A stretch of 64,000 nt of DNA from Mycolicibacterium tusciae JS617 (GTDB lineage: Bacteria > Actinomycetota > Actinomycetes > Mycobacteriales > Mycobacteriaceae): contig NZ_KI912270.1 in the NCBI RefSeq assembly GCF_000243415.2, forward strand, positions 496,001-560,000, written 5' to 3'. Of the stretch, positions 17,213 to 25,627 are shown in pieces (position 1 is the stretch's first letter; each line of letters begins with the position of its first letter). The notes under the pieces were generated by a model. It was not told the origin of the DNA. It searched no databases and saw nothing but the letters and a program-made list of their open reading frames with translations. Position numbers and translations under genes: made by a program.

Positions 17213-17377
17213 GGCCGCAAGTCTGGCATGTCAAACCGGCGCAAACGGCTGCGCTGAACCGACGGCGCATTAACGCGATGGTCAACAGCCTGGTCAATGG
17301 ACCGTCGGCAGCCTGTGCTGCAAGATTCACAGTGATCCGAAGTGGACAGCCGCCCACCGTGGGGCCGAGCCATTGCA

Positions 17378-17383
17378 TAGATT
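17378..17383 (+). promoter_or_regulatory. -10 element TAGATT, leaderless start of lpqV
   Basis: TAGATT ends 6 bases before ATG 17390 and there is no Shine-Dalgarno sequence. Confidence 0.45.
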
Positions 17384-17389
17384 GGCTGC

Positions 17390-17833
17390 ATGCGCAGGCA
17401 CTCTCGTCGGGCCGCCCACGCGGTCGCACTGGTGATCGTCGGCACGGCCGTGGGCACCGGGTGCTCGTCGGGATCCGACAGCGAGCCGGCCACGTCGACG
17501 CCGCAAACGACGGCGGCCTCAGAACGTTCGGAAACTCCGACGGCGGCGCCCGGCGAGGTCGGGGTGTCCCCTGACGGTGTCACGACCGCCGTCGGCGCTC
17601 CCGCGGACTCCACCGAGGACGAGTACTTCAAGGCGTGTCAGGCCGCGCGCGAGTGGATGGGACAGCAGGGCGGGGACGCCAAGTCGCAGCTCGAGCCGTA
17701 TCTGAAGAGCGTTCAGAGCTCCGACGCGCCAGGCCCGGGCACGTTCGGCGCTCCGTGGTCTGCGCTTCCCCCGCCGAGGCAGGCCGCAGTGATCGTGGCC
17801 GCGCAGGCCGCCGCCGACGCCCTCTGCGGATAG
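17390..17833 (+). CDS. lpqV: lipoprotein LpqV
   Basis: A 147-aa predicted lipoprotein. The signal peptide (RRHSRRAAHAVALVIVGTAV) ends in the lipobox VGTGC, so the mature protein begins at Cys25. A Ser/Thr/Pro linker follows, then a domain of about 75 residues with two Cys (FKACQAA and the C-terminal ADALCG) that may form a disulfide. Order and length match Rv1064c (lpqV). Function unknown. It is followed after 15 bases by the patatin gene. Confidence 0.85.
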   Translation: MRRHSRRAAHAVALVIVGTAVGTGCSSGSDSEPATSTPQTTAASERSETPTAAPGEVGVSPDGVTTAVGAPADSTEDEYFKACQAAREWMGQQGGDAKSQLEPYLKSVQSSDAPGPGTFGAPWSALPPPRQAAVIVAAQAAADALCG

Positions 17834-17848
17834 GCGCAGAATCACGCT

Positions 17849-18808
17849 ATGGCCGGCAAGCGAGTGGCACTCGCCCTCGGCAGCGGAGGGGCACGCGGTT
17901 ACGCCCACATCGGGGTGATCGACGAGCTGCACGAGCGTGGTTTCGAGATCGTCGGCATCGCAGGATCCTCAATGGGCGCCCTCGTCGGTGGTCTTGAGGC
18001 CGCGGGCAAGCTCGATGATTTCGCCGAATGGGCGAAGTCGCTGACGCAGCGCGCCATATTGCGCCTACTCGATCCGAAGATCACTGCTGCCGGCGTCCTG
18101 CGCGCCGAGAAGATCCTCGACGCCGTCCGCGACATCCTCGGCGAAGTCACGATCGAAGAGCTGCCGATCCCCTACACAGCGGTCAGTACCGACCTACTCA
18201 CCGGGAAGTCGGTGTGGCTGCAACGTGGGCCTGTCGACGCCGCGATCCGGGCGTCGATTGCAATCCCTGGCGTGATCGTGCCGCATGTGCTCGACGGCCG
18301 ACTGCTGGCCGACGGCGGCATTCTCGATCCGCTTCCCATGGCGCCGATAGCCGCGGTCAACGCCGATTTGACGATCGCGGTGAGCCTGTCCGGCAGTGAG
18401 GCAGGCGGCGACGAACCCGAAGATGACGGGCCAAGAGCGACCACGGAATGGCTGGGCCGGATGTGGCGCAGTACGACCGCGCTGTTCGACGCCGGTCAGC
18501 CCGAGGAGAGCGGGGGCAAACTCATCGACGCCGCCAAGGAAATGTCGGTGCCCCGCCTCGGCAGCTTCGAGGTGATGAACCGCACGATCGACATCGCGCA
18601 GGCCGCCCTGGCCCGCCACACATTGGCGGCCTATCCCCCCGATGTGCTGATCGAGATACCGCGGACCGCGTGTCGCAGCCTCGAATTCCACCGTGCCGCA
18701 GAGGTCATCGACGTCGGCCGCGCACTCGCGGCTGCTGTGCTCGACGGGCTCGAGAAGCCCAATCCCGTCTCCTCAGACCCGTCTCCTCAGACTACTGAAG
18801 AAGTCTGA
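17849..18808 (+). CDS. patatin-like phospholipase (Rv1063c-like)
   Basis: A 319-aa patatin-fold hydrolase. The oxyanion loop GSGGARGYAHIG, the nucleophile elbow GSSMGA and the catalytic Asp in LLADGGILDP are all present, so it should be an active Ser-Asp phospholipase or esterase. RssA-like architecture with no membrane helix or signal peptide. It forms a convergent pair with a second patatin gene, with one base between the stop codons. Confidence 0.88.
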   Translation: MAGKRVALALGSGGARGYAHIGVIDELHERGFEIVGIAGSSMGALVGGLEAAGKLDDFAEWAKSLTQRAILRLLDPKITAAGVLRAEKILDAVRDILGEVTIEELPIPYTAVSTDLLTGKSVWLQRGPVDAAIRASIAIPGVIVPHVLDGRLLADGGILDPLPMAPIAAVNADLTIAVSLSGSEAGGDEPEDDGPRATTEWLGRMWRSTTALFDAGQPEESGGKLIDAAKEMSVPRLGSFEVMNRTIDIAQAALARHTLAAYPPDVLIEIPRTACRSLEFHRAAEVIDVGRALAAAVLDGLEKPNPVSSDPSPQTTEEV

Positions 18809-18809
18809 T

Positions 18810-19661
18810 TCAGCGTCCGAGGAACTCGGCGACCTCGCGCGCGAGCCGCCTGCCCTGTTCGCGCCCGGCACGTGCGGATGGCGCGCGGCAGGCCGGATCC
18901 AGTGGGTTGCGACCAAACGCTTCCAGTGAGCCGTCGTCGGCGAACACGCCGAAAGCCGAACCGGGGAAGTTGTCGACCTCCTGGACCGCGCCGGTGCCGA
19001 AGGGTGACGGCGACGTGCGGCCCTGCGGCAGCAGCGCGACCACGACGTCGCAGTCGGCCGCCAGCTCGAGGTTGACGGTGCTGCCGACGCCGCCGTCCAT
19101 GTAGCGACGACCACCGATCGTGACTGGCGGCCAGACGCCGGGCACCGCACAACTGGCGGCAACGGCGTCGACCAGATTGACGCCGGAATTGCGATCAAGC
19201 GCCACCAATTCACCTGTGGCGGTGTCGATTGCGCTGATACGCAGTATGCGTTCGGGCCAGTCATGCTCGGGCAACCGGTGTTCGATCACCTGGCGCCGCA
19301 CGATCTCCGAGACGGTCTCCGTGGACAGTGCGACGCTGCCGATCCGCTGCAGCTTCTCGGCCTTCGAGCCGGGTTGCGTCATCGCGGTGAGAAACAGTTC
19401 GGTGATCTCCTCGACGCCGACATTCGGGTTCAGCTCGGTCGTCGACGCATCGATCTGCCGTTCGAACAGAGCATCGAGGTGCAGGCCGCTGATGAGCTGT
19501 GCGGCCACGGTTGATCCGGCAGATGTGCCGACCAGAACGTCCGACTCCCGCAACGCATCGGCCGTCGCCGGTGACGCGTCGGCAATGCCGCGCAGGATTC
19601 CGATCTCCCAGGCGATGCCCGCCACCCCGCCGCCGGCAAGCACCAGCCCTCGTTTCGTCAC
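18810..19661 (-). CDS. patatin-like phospholipase (Rv1062-like)
   Basis: A 283-aa patatin. The oxyanion loop is AGGGVAGIAWEIGI, the nucleophile elbow GTSAGS and the Asp motif YMDGGVGS. It is diverged from the neighbouring patatin (different loop lengths), so the pair is an old duplication or two families rather than a recent copy. GTG start at 19661. The tail-to-tail pair matches Rv1062/Rv1063c. Likely cytoplasmic or membrane-associated. Confidence 0.88.
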   Translation of the reverse strand: MTKRGLVLAGGGVAGIAWEIGILRGIADASPATADALRESDVLVGTSAGSTVAAQLISGLHLDALFERQIDASTTELNPNVGVEEITELFLTAMTQPGSKAEKLQRIGSVALSTETVSEIVRRQVIEHRLPEHDWPERILRISAIDTATGELVALDRNSGVNLVDAVAASCAVPGVWPPVTIGGRRYMDGGVGSTVNLELAADCDVVVALLPQGRTSPSPFGTGAVQEVDNFPGSAFGVFADDGSLEAFGRNPLDPACRAPSARAGREQGRRLAREVAEFLGR

Positions 19662-19749
19662 GGGGAGTGAGTCTGCCAGGCGACCGAAAGGGTGCGGCCG
19701 CTAAGGTCTGGCCATGGTCCGCGGTTCTACCACATCCCCTAGGAGTGAC

Positions 19750-20793
19750 ATGGTCGACACGATGAGGGCACAGCGTCTGTACACAGACTCGAAGACCATT
19801 GCCGTTGAAGATGTTCCGATACCAAAGCCTGGTCCCGGCGAGGTACTGGTCAAGGTCGCGTTCTGCGGTATCTGCCACTCCGACCTCAGCCTGATCAACG
19901 GCACGTTCCCCGCATTCCTGCCGGTGGTGACGCAGGGACACGAAACGTCGGGAACCATCGCCGAGCTCGGTCCGGACGTCACCGGCTGGAAAGAGGGCGA
20001 CCGGGTTGTCGTCGCGGCAGGCCGGCCGTGCATGACATGTGCGAACTGCCGGCGCGGTGACGTCACGAACTGCCTGGCCATCCAGCTGATGGCGTTCGCC
20101 TACGACGGCGGGTGGGCCGAGTACACCGTCGCGCAGGCTGCCGGCCTCACTCGCGTACCCGACAATGTCCCGCTGGAGCAGGCGGCGATCCTGGCCGACG
20201 CGGTATCGACGCCGTTCGGCGCCGTTGTGCGCACCGGCAAGGTCGGCATCGGCGAATCGGTCGGAGTGTGGGGTGTGGGCGGCGTCGGAACCCACATCGT
20301 GCAACTGGCGCGGCTGGTCGGCGCGGTACCTGTCATTGCCGTCGACATCAAGCCGGAGGTTCTGCAGCGCGCGACGGAACTGGGCGCCGACTACGCGTTC
20401 GACGCCCGCGACGAAGAGCTGGCGCAGAAGATCGCCGACGTCACCGGCGGGCGCCGACTCGATGTCGCGTTCGACGCGGTGGGCCTCAAGTCGACGTTCG
20501 AACAGGCGCTCGACAATCTGACGGTGGGCGGTCGTCTTGTTGCGGTTGGAATGAGCGCCGAGTCGCCGAGCCTTGGACCTACGAGCATGTTCGGACTCAC
20601 ACAGAAACATGTCCTGGGCCATCTTGGGTACCAGAACGTCGACATCGAAACACTGGCCACGCTGGTATCCCTTGGGCGGCTGAATATCTCACGCTCGATC
20701 AGCGAAATCGTCGCCCTGGAGGACGTCGCACTGGGTATCGAGAAGCTGGACCGCCAGGACGGCAACCCGATCCGCATCCTGGTCCAGCCGTGA
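19750..20793 (+). CDS. zinc-dependent alcohol dehydrogenase (MDR family)
   Basis: A 347-aa medium-chain dehydrogenase. Catalytic zinc ligands are Cys in FCGICHSD, His-Glu in GHET and a further Cys or Asp. The structural zinc is bound by the four Cys of PCMTCANCRRGDVTNC. The NAD(P) site is GVWGVGGVGTHIVQLARL followed by an acidic VDIK, which favours NAD. ATG 19750 has AGGAG 4 bases upstream; 19714 is an in-frame alternative. Substrate not determinable. It ends in front of a palindrome shared with the convergent oxidoreductase gene. Confidence 0.85.
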   Translation: MVDTMRAQRLYTDSKTIAVEDVPIPKPGPGEVLVKVAFCGICHSDLSLINGTFPAFLPVVTQGHETSGTIAELGPDVTGWKEGDRVVVAAGRPCMTCANCRRGDVTNCLAIQLMAFAYDGGWAEYTVAQAAGLTRVPDNVPLEQAAILADAVSTPFGAVVRTGKVGIGESVGVWGVGGVGTHIVQLARLVGAVPVIAVDIKPEVLQRATELGADYAFDARDEELAQKIADVTGGRRLDVAFDAVGLKSTFEQALDNLTVGGRLVAVGMSAESPSLGPTSMFGLTQKHVLGHLGYQNVDIETLATLVSLGRLNISRSISEIVALEDVALGIEKLDRQDGNPIRILVQP

Positions 20794-20883
20794 CCGGTGA
20801 CCTGACCGGTCGGGTGGCGCCCTACGGGCGCCTGCCGCGCGACTAGACGCCAAGGGATCGAGACCGTAGGTCCTGCCGGCAGT

Positions 20884-20951
20884 CCTATGGTCGAGATTGA
20901 AACCATGGCTGCGGTTGGCTGAACAACCCTGTCGTCAATCTCGACCGTAGG
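20884..20951. repeat. inverted repeat between convergent genes
   Basis: Arms 20884-20900 and 20935-20951 match at 16 of 17 positions (CCTACGGTCGAGATTGA) with a 34-base centre holding a smaller GGTTG/CAACC hairpin. It lies between two stop codons, so a bidirectional terminator is possible. The long conserved arms and the extra half-copy ATCGAGACCGTAGG just before (from about 20858) look more like a dispersed intergenic element. Confidence 0.6.
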
Positions 20952-20970
20952 GCCCACAGTCGGTAGTCGA

Positions 20971-22020
20971 CTAGCTCAATCGGGGCGCGGCTTTGCCGCT
21001 GATCAGCGGCAGATCGAGATAGGTGGCTATGCCCGGTTCGGCGGCGCACACCGCTGGCACCGAGTTGACGCAGTGTGCGGCGGTGCCGACGATTCCGTAC
21101 TCCGGACCCTCACCGCCCACCGCGGACTGGAACCCCTTCACCGAGATCGAGATGTCGGGATTACCGCGAACCTCCATCTCGTAGCGCTGACCTTCGGAGC
21201 CGAATGTCCATGCCGGATCTAGCTTTTCCTCACCCATCAACCAGTTCACCGTGACGCGCACCACGACCTCGTCTCCGACCAGCGCCTCCCAGTGGAACTT
21301 TCGGCCGGCGACCTGACCGGGCTCGATCACGCCGATCGGCGACTCAATGGGAGCGGTGGCGACCGCAATCTCCTGCGATGACCGCACTTTCGGGTCCGCG
21401 TTGAAGCCCGCCTTGTCGACGATCATCCTGACCGCTTGGATGAAGCCCCCGTCGAGCAGCTTCTGCATCGGTCCGCTCAGGGCCGTGTCGGGCACCTCGC
21501 CGAACCCCATCACATGGCGTACGACATCAGGCGCTTCATAGGTGCGCAGGTCCGAATACTCCTCGGCCCTAACGAATGTCACGCCAGTCGAGAAGGCCGA
21601 GAACAGCAGTGGGAACTTCTCGCTGATGCCGCCCGGCGCGATGCCGGTGCCGTGCAGCGTGGCGTTTCCCTCGACCGCGGCGTCCCGCAGGGCCGCGGAC
21701 TGCCGCTCACTGGGATAAACCCAGCCGACCGGGGTCACCACGTTTTTCCCGGACCGCAACAGCGCCGCGACCTCGTCGGGGTTGGGCAGCAACGGTGAGT
21801 AGATGACCGCGTCGGCGTCGAGCGCCAAAATCTCCTCGACGTTGTTGGTCGCGGTGACGCCGATGGTCTCTTCTCCGATGAGCTCGCCGACGTCCTTGCC
21901 GTCCTTGTCGGCGGAGTGCACCCAGCAGCCCGCGAGTTCGAGTTCAGGGTGCTCCAGCACGCCCTTGATGGCGGCGACTCCGACGCCTCCCGTCGCCCAC
22001 TGCACGACCTTCAGTGCCAT
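20971..22020 (-). CDS. NAD(P)-dependent oxidoreductase of the dihydrodipicolinate-reductase-like family (Rv1059-like)
   Basis: A 349-aa protein with a Rossmann N-terminus (VVQWATGGVGVAAIKGVLEHP) and the family motif LHGTGIAPGG near residue 130. It belongs to the actinobacterial group related to dihydrodipicolinate reductase and amine dehydrogenases, which act on NAD(P)H with varied substrates. GAGGAGG sits 6 bases before ATG 22020. A perfect KstR-type operator lies 17-30 bases upstream of the start, linking it to sterol catabolism. I recall the M. tuberculosis relative Rv1059 as a KstR regulon member. Confidence 0.78.
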   Translation of the reverse strand: MALKVVQWATGGVGVAAIKGVLEHPELELAGCWVHSADKDGKDVGELIGEETIGVTATNNVEEILALDADAVIYSPLLPNPDEVAALLRSGKNVVTPVGWVYPSERQSAALRDAAVEGNATLHGTGIAPGGISEKFPLLFSAFSTGVTFVRAEEYSDLRTYEAPDVVRHVMGFGEVPDTALSGPMQKLLDGGFIQAVRMIVDKAGFNADPKVRSSQEIAVATAPIESPIGVIEPGQVAGRKFHWEALVGDEVVVRVTVNWLMGEEKLDPAWTFGSEGQRYEMEVRGNPDISISVKGFQSAVGGEGPEYGIVGTAAHCVNSVPAVCAAEPGIATYLDLPLISGKAAPRLS

Positions 22021-22036
22021 ACCGCCTCCTCGTAAC

Positions 22037-22050
22037 TAGAACACGTTCTA
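22037..22050 (-). promoter_or_regulatory. KstR-type operator
   Basis: TAGAACACGTTCTA is a perfect 14-bp palindrome fitting the KstR consensus TNNAACNNGTTNNA. It lies just upstream of the oxidoreductase gene at 20971-22020, where a bound TetR-type repressor would block its promoter. Confidence 0.75.
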
Positions 22051-22162
22051 CTTAGGTCTACACGACTGCGACTTCGTGCGTGGCGATCTGATCGAGGACG
22101 GCCCGAGCCGTTTTCGGGTCATGTGTGCGCATGGCGCGCCGGTTCGCGATAGAACTTCTGTA

Positions 22163-23302
22163 ATGGCCTCGATCAAGATCGGTTTTGGCGTGCTCGGACC
22201 GCTGGAGATGACGGTTGACGGCGCGCCGGTGACGCTGGGCACGCCGAAGCTGCGCGCCGTGCTGGCGATGTTGGTGATGAACCGCAACCGGCCGGTATCC
22301 ATCGAATCGCTGATCACCGCGGCGTGGGAGGAAGGCCCGCCCGCGGAGGCCAGGGCCAGCCTGCACTCCTACATCTCCAACCTGCGCAAGCTGATCGGCG
22401 GCGCGGGCGCAGATCCGAAGTCGGTATTGGTCAACGCGCCGCCGGGGTACCGGCTCAACGCCGCCGACACCGCGTGCGATATCGGCCGATTCGTGGTCGA
22501 GAAGGCTGCCGGCGTACACGCCGCCGCTGCCGGCCGCTTCGAGGAGGCCAGTCGACACCTGACCGACGCACTGGCCGAATGGCGTGGACCCGTCCTCGAC
22601 GACCTGCGCACCTTCCAGTTCGTCGATGTGTTCGCCACGGCGCTCACCGAAGACAAGGTGGTTGCCCACACCGCCCTGGCGAGCGCCGAAATCGCTTGTG
22701 GGCGTGCCTATGCCGTCATCGGCGAGCTGGAAAGCCTGACTGTCCAGCACCCGTATCGCGAACCGCTGTGGGCGCAGTTGATCACCGCCTACTACTCCGC
22801 CGAACGCCAGTCCGAGGCGCTGGACGCCTACCAGCGGCTGAAGTCGACGTTGGCCGAGGACCTTGGCATCGATCCGGGGCCGACGGTGCGCGCGCTGCAC
22901 GAAAAGATCCTTCGGCAGGAGTCGTTGGACGTGCGCAAGGCCGCGAAGACCACAGCCGTGCACCAGGTCAACGACATCGACATGCGGACTGCGGTCAATG
23001 CGACGGCGGCGCTGGCGACCCTGCGCTCCTCAGCCGGGCACGGCTATCCGCTGACGGCGACGGCGACCAGGATCGGGCGGCTGTCCGACAACGACATCGT
23101 GCTCGACGACAACAGTGTCAGCAGGCACCACGCGGTGATCATCGACACCGGGACCAGCTTCGTGATCACCGATCTGCGCTCGGCCAACGGCATCGACGTG
23201 CAGGGAGAGCGGATCAGGGGCACCGCGACACTGGCCGACGGCGACGCGATCCGCATCTGCGATCACGAGTTCACGTTCGAGATCGAGCCGCGCCCGGCGT
23301 AG
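22163..23302 (+). CDS. EmbR-like SARP regulator with FHA domain
   Basis: A 379-aa protein with three domains in order. First is an OmpR-type winged helix DNA-binding domain (FGVLGPLEMTVDG, LHSYISNLRKLIGG). Second is a BTAD helical domain (EPLWAQLITAYYSAERQSEALDAY). Third is a C-terminal FHA domain (RIGRLSDNDIVLDDNSVSRHHAVI, FITDLRSANGI-type) that binds phosphothreonine. The architecture equals EmbR of M. tuberculosis. The adjacent Ser/Thr kinase mirrors embR-pknH, so the kinase probably phosphorylates this regulator. ATG 22163 gives the standard start before FGVLGPL. Confidence 0.85.
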   Translation: MASIKIGFGVLGPLEMTVDGAPVTLGTPKLRAVLAMLVMNRNRPVSIESLITAAWEEGPPAEARASLHSYISNLRKLIGGAGADPKSVLVNAPPGYRLNAADTACDIGRFVVEKAAGVHAAAAGRFEEASRHLTDALAEWRGPVLDDLRTFQFVDVFATALTEDKVVAHTALASAEIACGRAYAVIGELESLTVQHPYREPLWAQLITAYYSAERQSEALDAYQRLKSTLAEDLGIDPGPTVRALHEKILRQESLDVRKAAKTTAVHQVNDIDMRTAVNATAALATLRSSAGHGYPLTATATRIGRLSDNDIVLDDNSVSRHHAVIIDTGTSFVITDLRSANGIDVQGERIRGTATLADGDAIRICDHEFTFEIEPRPA

Positions 23303-23312
23303 CGCGGCATTA

Positions 23313-23337
23313 GGGTGTGTTTGCCGGCAAAACACCC
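23313..23337 (+). promoter_or_regulatory. hairpin just before the kinase ribosome site
   Basis: GGGTGTGTTTGCC and GGCAAAACACCC pair over 12 bp with one bulged G and practically no loop. It lies 10 bases after the regulator stop and 3 bases before AGGAG of the kinase. It may be a partial terminator or control read-through or translation. Confidence 0.45.
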
Positions 23338-23352
23338 CTTAGGAGAAGACCG

Positions 23353-25080
23353 ATGAGCGACCCCGAAAAGGAGTCACGCGTTGGTTCCCAGATTGGCCCC
23401 TACAAATTGCGGAGGCTGCTGGGTAAGGGCGGTATGGGCGAGGTCTACGAGGCCGAGGACACCGTCAAAGATCGCATCGTCGCGCTGAAGCTGTTGCCGG
23501 AGTCGGCGTCGAACGACCCGGTGTTCCGCAAGCGACTGCAGCGTGAGGCGCATGCCGCCGGCCGGCTGCAGGAGCCGCACGTCGTGCCGATTCACGATTA
23601 CGGCGAGGTCGACGGCTTCCTGTTCGTCGATATGCGCATGATCGAGGGCACCGACCTGCGCAAGGTGTTGAAGAGCTACGGGCCGATGACGCCCGCGCGA
23701 GCGGTCGCCGTCGTGAAGCAGATCGCCTCGGCGCTCGACGCCGCACACGAAGCCGGCATCACGCACCGCGACGTCAAACCCGAGAACATCATCCTCAACC
23801 GTGAGGACTTCGCCTATCTGGTCGATTTCGGCATCGCCAACGCGGTCACCGACGAGAAACTGACACAGCTCGGCACCGCGGTCGGGACCTACGCCTACAT
23901 GGCGCCGGAACGGTTCACCAATGACGAAGTCACCTACCGCGCCGACGTGTATGCGCTCGCGTGTGTTCTGCACGAATGCCTGACGGGGGCACAGCCGTTC
24001 ACGGGTGACAGCGTCGGCACCATCATCACCGCGCACCTGATGCACCCGACTCCGCGCCCGAGCGGACAGCGGCCGGGGATCCCCCCTGCCTTCGATCAGG
24101 TGATCGCCCGTGGCATGGCCAAGAAGCCGGCCGACCGCTACCCCAGCGCCGGCGACCTCGCGACGGCCGCGACCGAAGCGCTGACCCACCGCGAACAGGA
24201 TCAGGCCGCCACGATCCTGCAGCGCAGCGAGGCCGCGACCAGACCCGTGCCTCCGGCACCGCCGTCCCAGCCGCGGATGTACGCGTCACAACCGACGCCG
24301 CCGCCCTACCCGACGCAGCCCCCGCCGCCCACTGGCCCTCGGCCCGCGGCGTTCCATACGGGCCCCCCGGCGGGCGGGCCACCGAGCGGACCGATGTGGT
24401 CGACGTCCCCGCCACCGCCCGGTCCGCCGCAGCAGCCGCCGTCAGGGGGCTCGAAGGTCCCGTGGATTCCCATTGCGGCCGCCGCTGCGGTGTTCGTGCT
24501 GATCCTCGGCGGCCTGGGCATCTGGTTGATCGCCAAGCCGGACGACTCATCGACGTCGACCGCGTCGGATACCTCGGAAACCTCGGAGCCATCGGAGACG
24601 ACCGAGACCAGTGAACGGACCAGAACGTCGCGCACGCCGCCGCCGACGGAGAACCCGGATTCGTTCGAGGCCAAGCTTCTGTCGATCCTGCCGCGCGGCT
24701 ATGACGACGGCGTGTGCACGCCGGCGAGCCCGCCGGCCACCGGCGCCCTGGCCACAGTCGACTGCGGCCCGGCATCACCGGAGGGCGGCCCTGAGAACGC
24801 CCGGTATTCGCTGTTCGCCGACCAGGCGGCCCTCGACCGGGCCTTCGACGATTCGATGGGGGCGAATTCGGAACTGTTTGCCTGCCCGAACGCCAACGCC
24901 GATTCGCCGACGACGTGGCACTTCACCGAAACGCCTGACAAGGTCGAAGGCAGGATCGCCTGCGGTGTCTTCAACGGCAATCAGGACATCACGTGGACCT
25001 TCAACACGAACCTTCTGATCGGCGACGCGCAGAGTTCCGATATCGAGGCTCTGCACAGCTGGTGGTTGAAGTTCGCCTGA
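23353..25080 (+). CDS. receptor-type Ser/Thr protein kinase (PknH-like arrangement)
   Basis: A 575-aa Hanks-type kinase. Residues 15-275 form the kinase domain: Gly loop LGKGGMGEVYEAED, Lys in VALKLL, catalytic loop HRDVKPENI, DFGIA and MAPERF. A Pro-rich juxtamembrane region (about 295-365), one membrane helix (about 372-393), a Ser/Thr linker and an extracytoplasmic domain (about 433-575) with four Cys follow. AGGAG lies 7 bases before ATG 23353. It sits directly after an EmbR-like FHA regulator, the natural substrate candidate. The sensor domain recalls those of mycobacterial kinases, but I cannot assign its ligand. Confidence 0.9.
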   Translation: MSDPEKESRVGSQIGPYKLRRLLGKGGMGEVYEAEDTVKDRIVALKLLPESASNDPVFRKRLQREAHAAGRLQEPHVVPIHDYGEVDGFLFVDMRMIEGTDLRKVLKSYGPMTPARAVAVVKQIASALDAAHEAGITHRDVKPENIILNREDFAYLVDFGIANAVTDEKLTQLGTAVGTYAYMAPERFTNDEVTYRADVYALACVLHECLTGAQPFTGDSVGTIITAHLMHPTPRPSGQRPGIPPAFDQVIARGMAKKPADRYPSAGDLATAATEALTHREQDQAATILQRSEAATRPVPPAPPSQPRMYASQPTPPPYPTQPPPPTGPRPAAFHTGPPAGGPPSGPMWSTSPPPPGPPQQPPSGGSKVPWIPIAAAAAVFVLILGGLGIWLIAKPDDSSTSTASDTSETSEPSETTETSERTRTSRTPPPTENPDSFEAKLLSILPRGYDDGVCTPASPPATGALATVDCGPASPEGGPENARYSLFADQAALDRAFDDSMGANSELFACPNANADSPTTWHFTETPDKVEGRIACGVFNGNQDITWTFNTNLLIGDAQSSDIEALHSWWLKFA

Positions 25081-25146
25081 CCCGCTGAGCTGGCGAATTC
25101 GGCCCCAAGAATCTGTCAAGGATCCATCAAGGGCGCTGTCCGACTC

Positions 25147-25186
25147 TGATGTCGACCCGGAAAACAACCGGACCGAATCGACATCA
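25147..25186 (+). promoter_or_regulatory. leader hairpin abutting the DUF732 gene ribosome site
   Basis: Nine-bp perfect arms TGATGTCGA/TCGACATCA enclose a nested CCGG/CCGG pair, and the last base is the first base of AGGAG (25186-25190). In RNA it would stack next to the Shine-Dalgarno sequence. Confidence 0.45.
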
Positions 25187-25195
25187 GGAGTCCAC

Positions 25196-25537
25196 ATGTT
25201 CGTTCGCAACGGAGTCACCAAGTTCGCCGGCACCGCGATCGTCGCGGGCTCGCTCGGACTGGCCGCGTTCGCCAGCACAGGCACCGCTGCCGCGATGAGC
25301 TCGGCTGACGACAACTTCCTTTCCGACCTCAGCGCGGAGGGCATCGCCTATGACAGCCCCCAAGGCGCCATCTACGCCGGACACGACGTCTGTGTGGCCA
25401 TCGAGGGCGGCGCCGACCCCGTCGACCTCGGAATGGAAATCATGGACGAGACCGACCTGACCACCGACCAGGTCGCCACCTTCGTCGTCTCGGCCGTCGG
25501 CAACTTCTGCCCCGAGCACAGCGTGCTCTTCGGATAG
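25196..25537 (+). CDS. DUF732 secreted protein
   Basis: A 113-aa protein with a signal peptide (KFAGTAIVAGSLGLAAFASTGTAAA) and a mature DUF732 domain: DDNFLSDLSAEGIAYDS, AIYAGHDVCVAI and VGNFCPEH, with the two Cys expected to form a disulfide. DUF732 proteins are small exported proteins abundant in mycobacteria with no known function. AGGAG lies 5 bases before the ATG. It stands alone between the kinase and ltp1 and has a structured leader. Confidence 0.88.
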   Translation: MFVRNGVTKFAGTAIVAGSLGLAAFASTGTAAAMSSADDNFLSDLSAEGIAYDSPQGAIYAGHDVCVAIEGGADPVDLGMEIMDETDLTTDQVATFVVSAVGNFCPEHSVLFG

Positions 25538-25627
25538 CCCCCTTGGCCCCCTTGACGATAGACGGGCTAGACAGTTTCGCCGCTTTGTGTTTCTGTCCTT
25601 GCAGGAAAAGCGAAGGGACTTAAGGAC

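Noticed and set aside
19261..20622. 453-codon frame across the patatin and alcohol dehydrogenase genes
   Set aside because: Spans two genes that each have catalytic motifs in their own frames.
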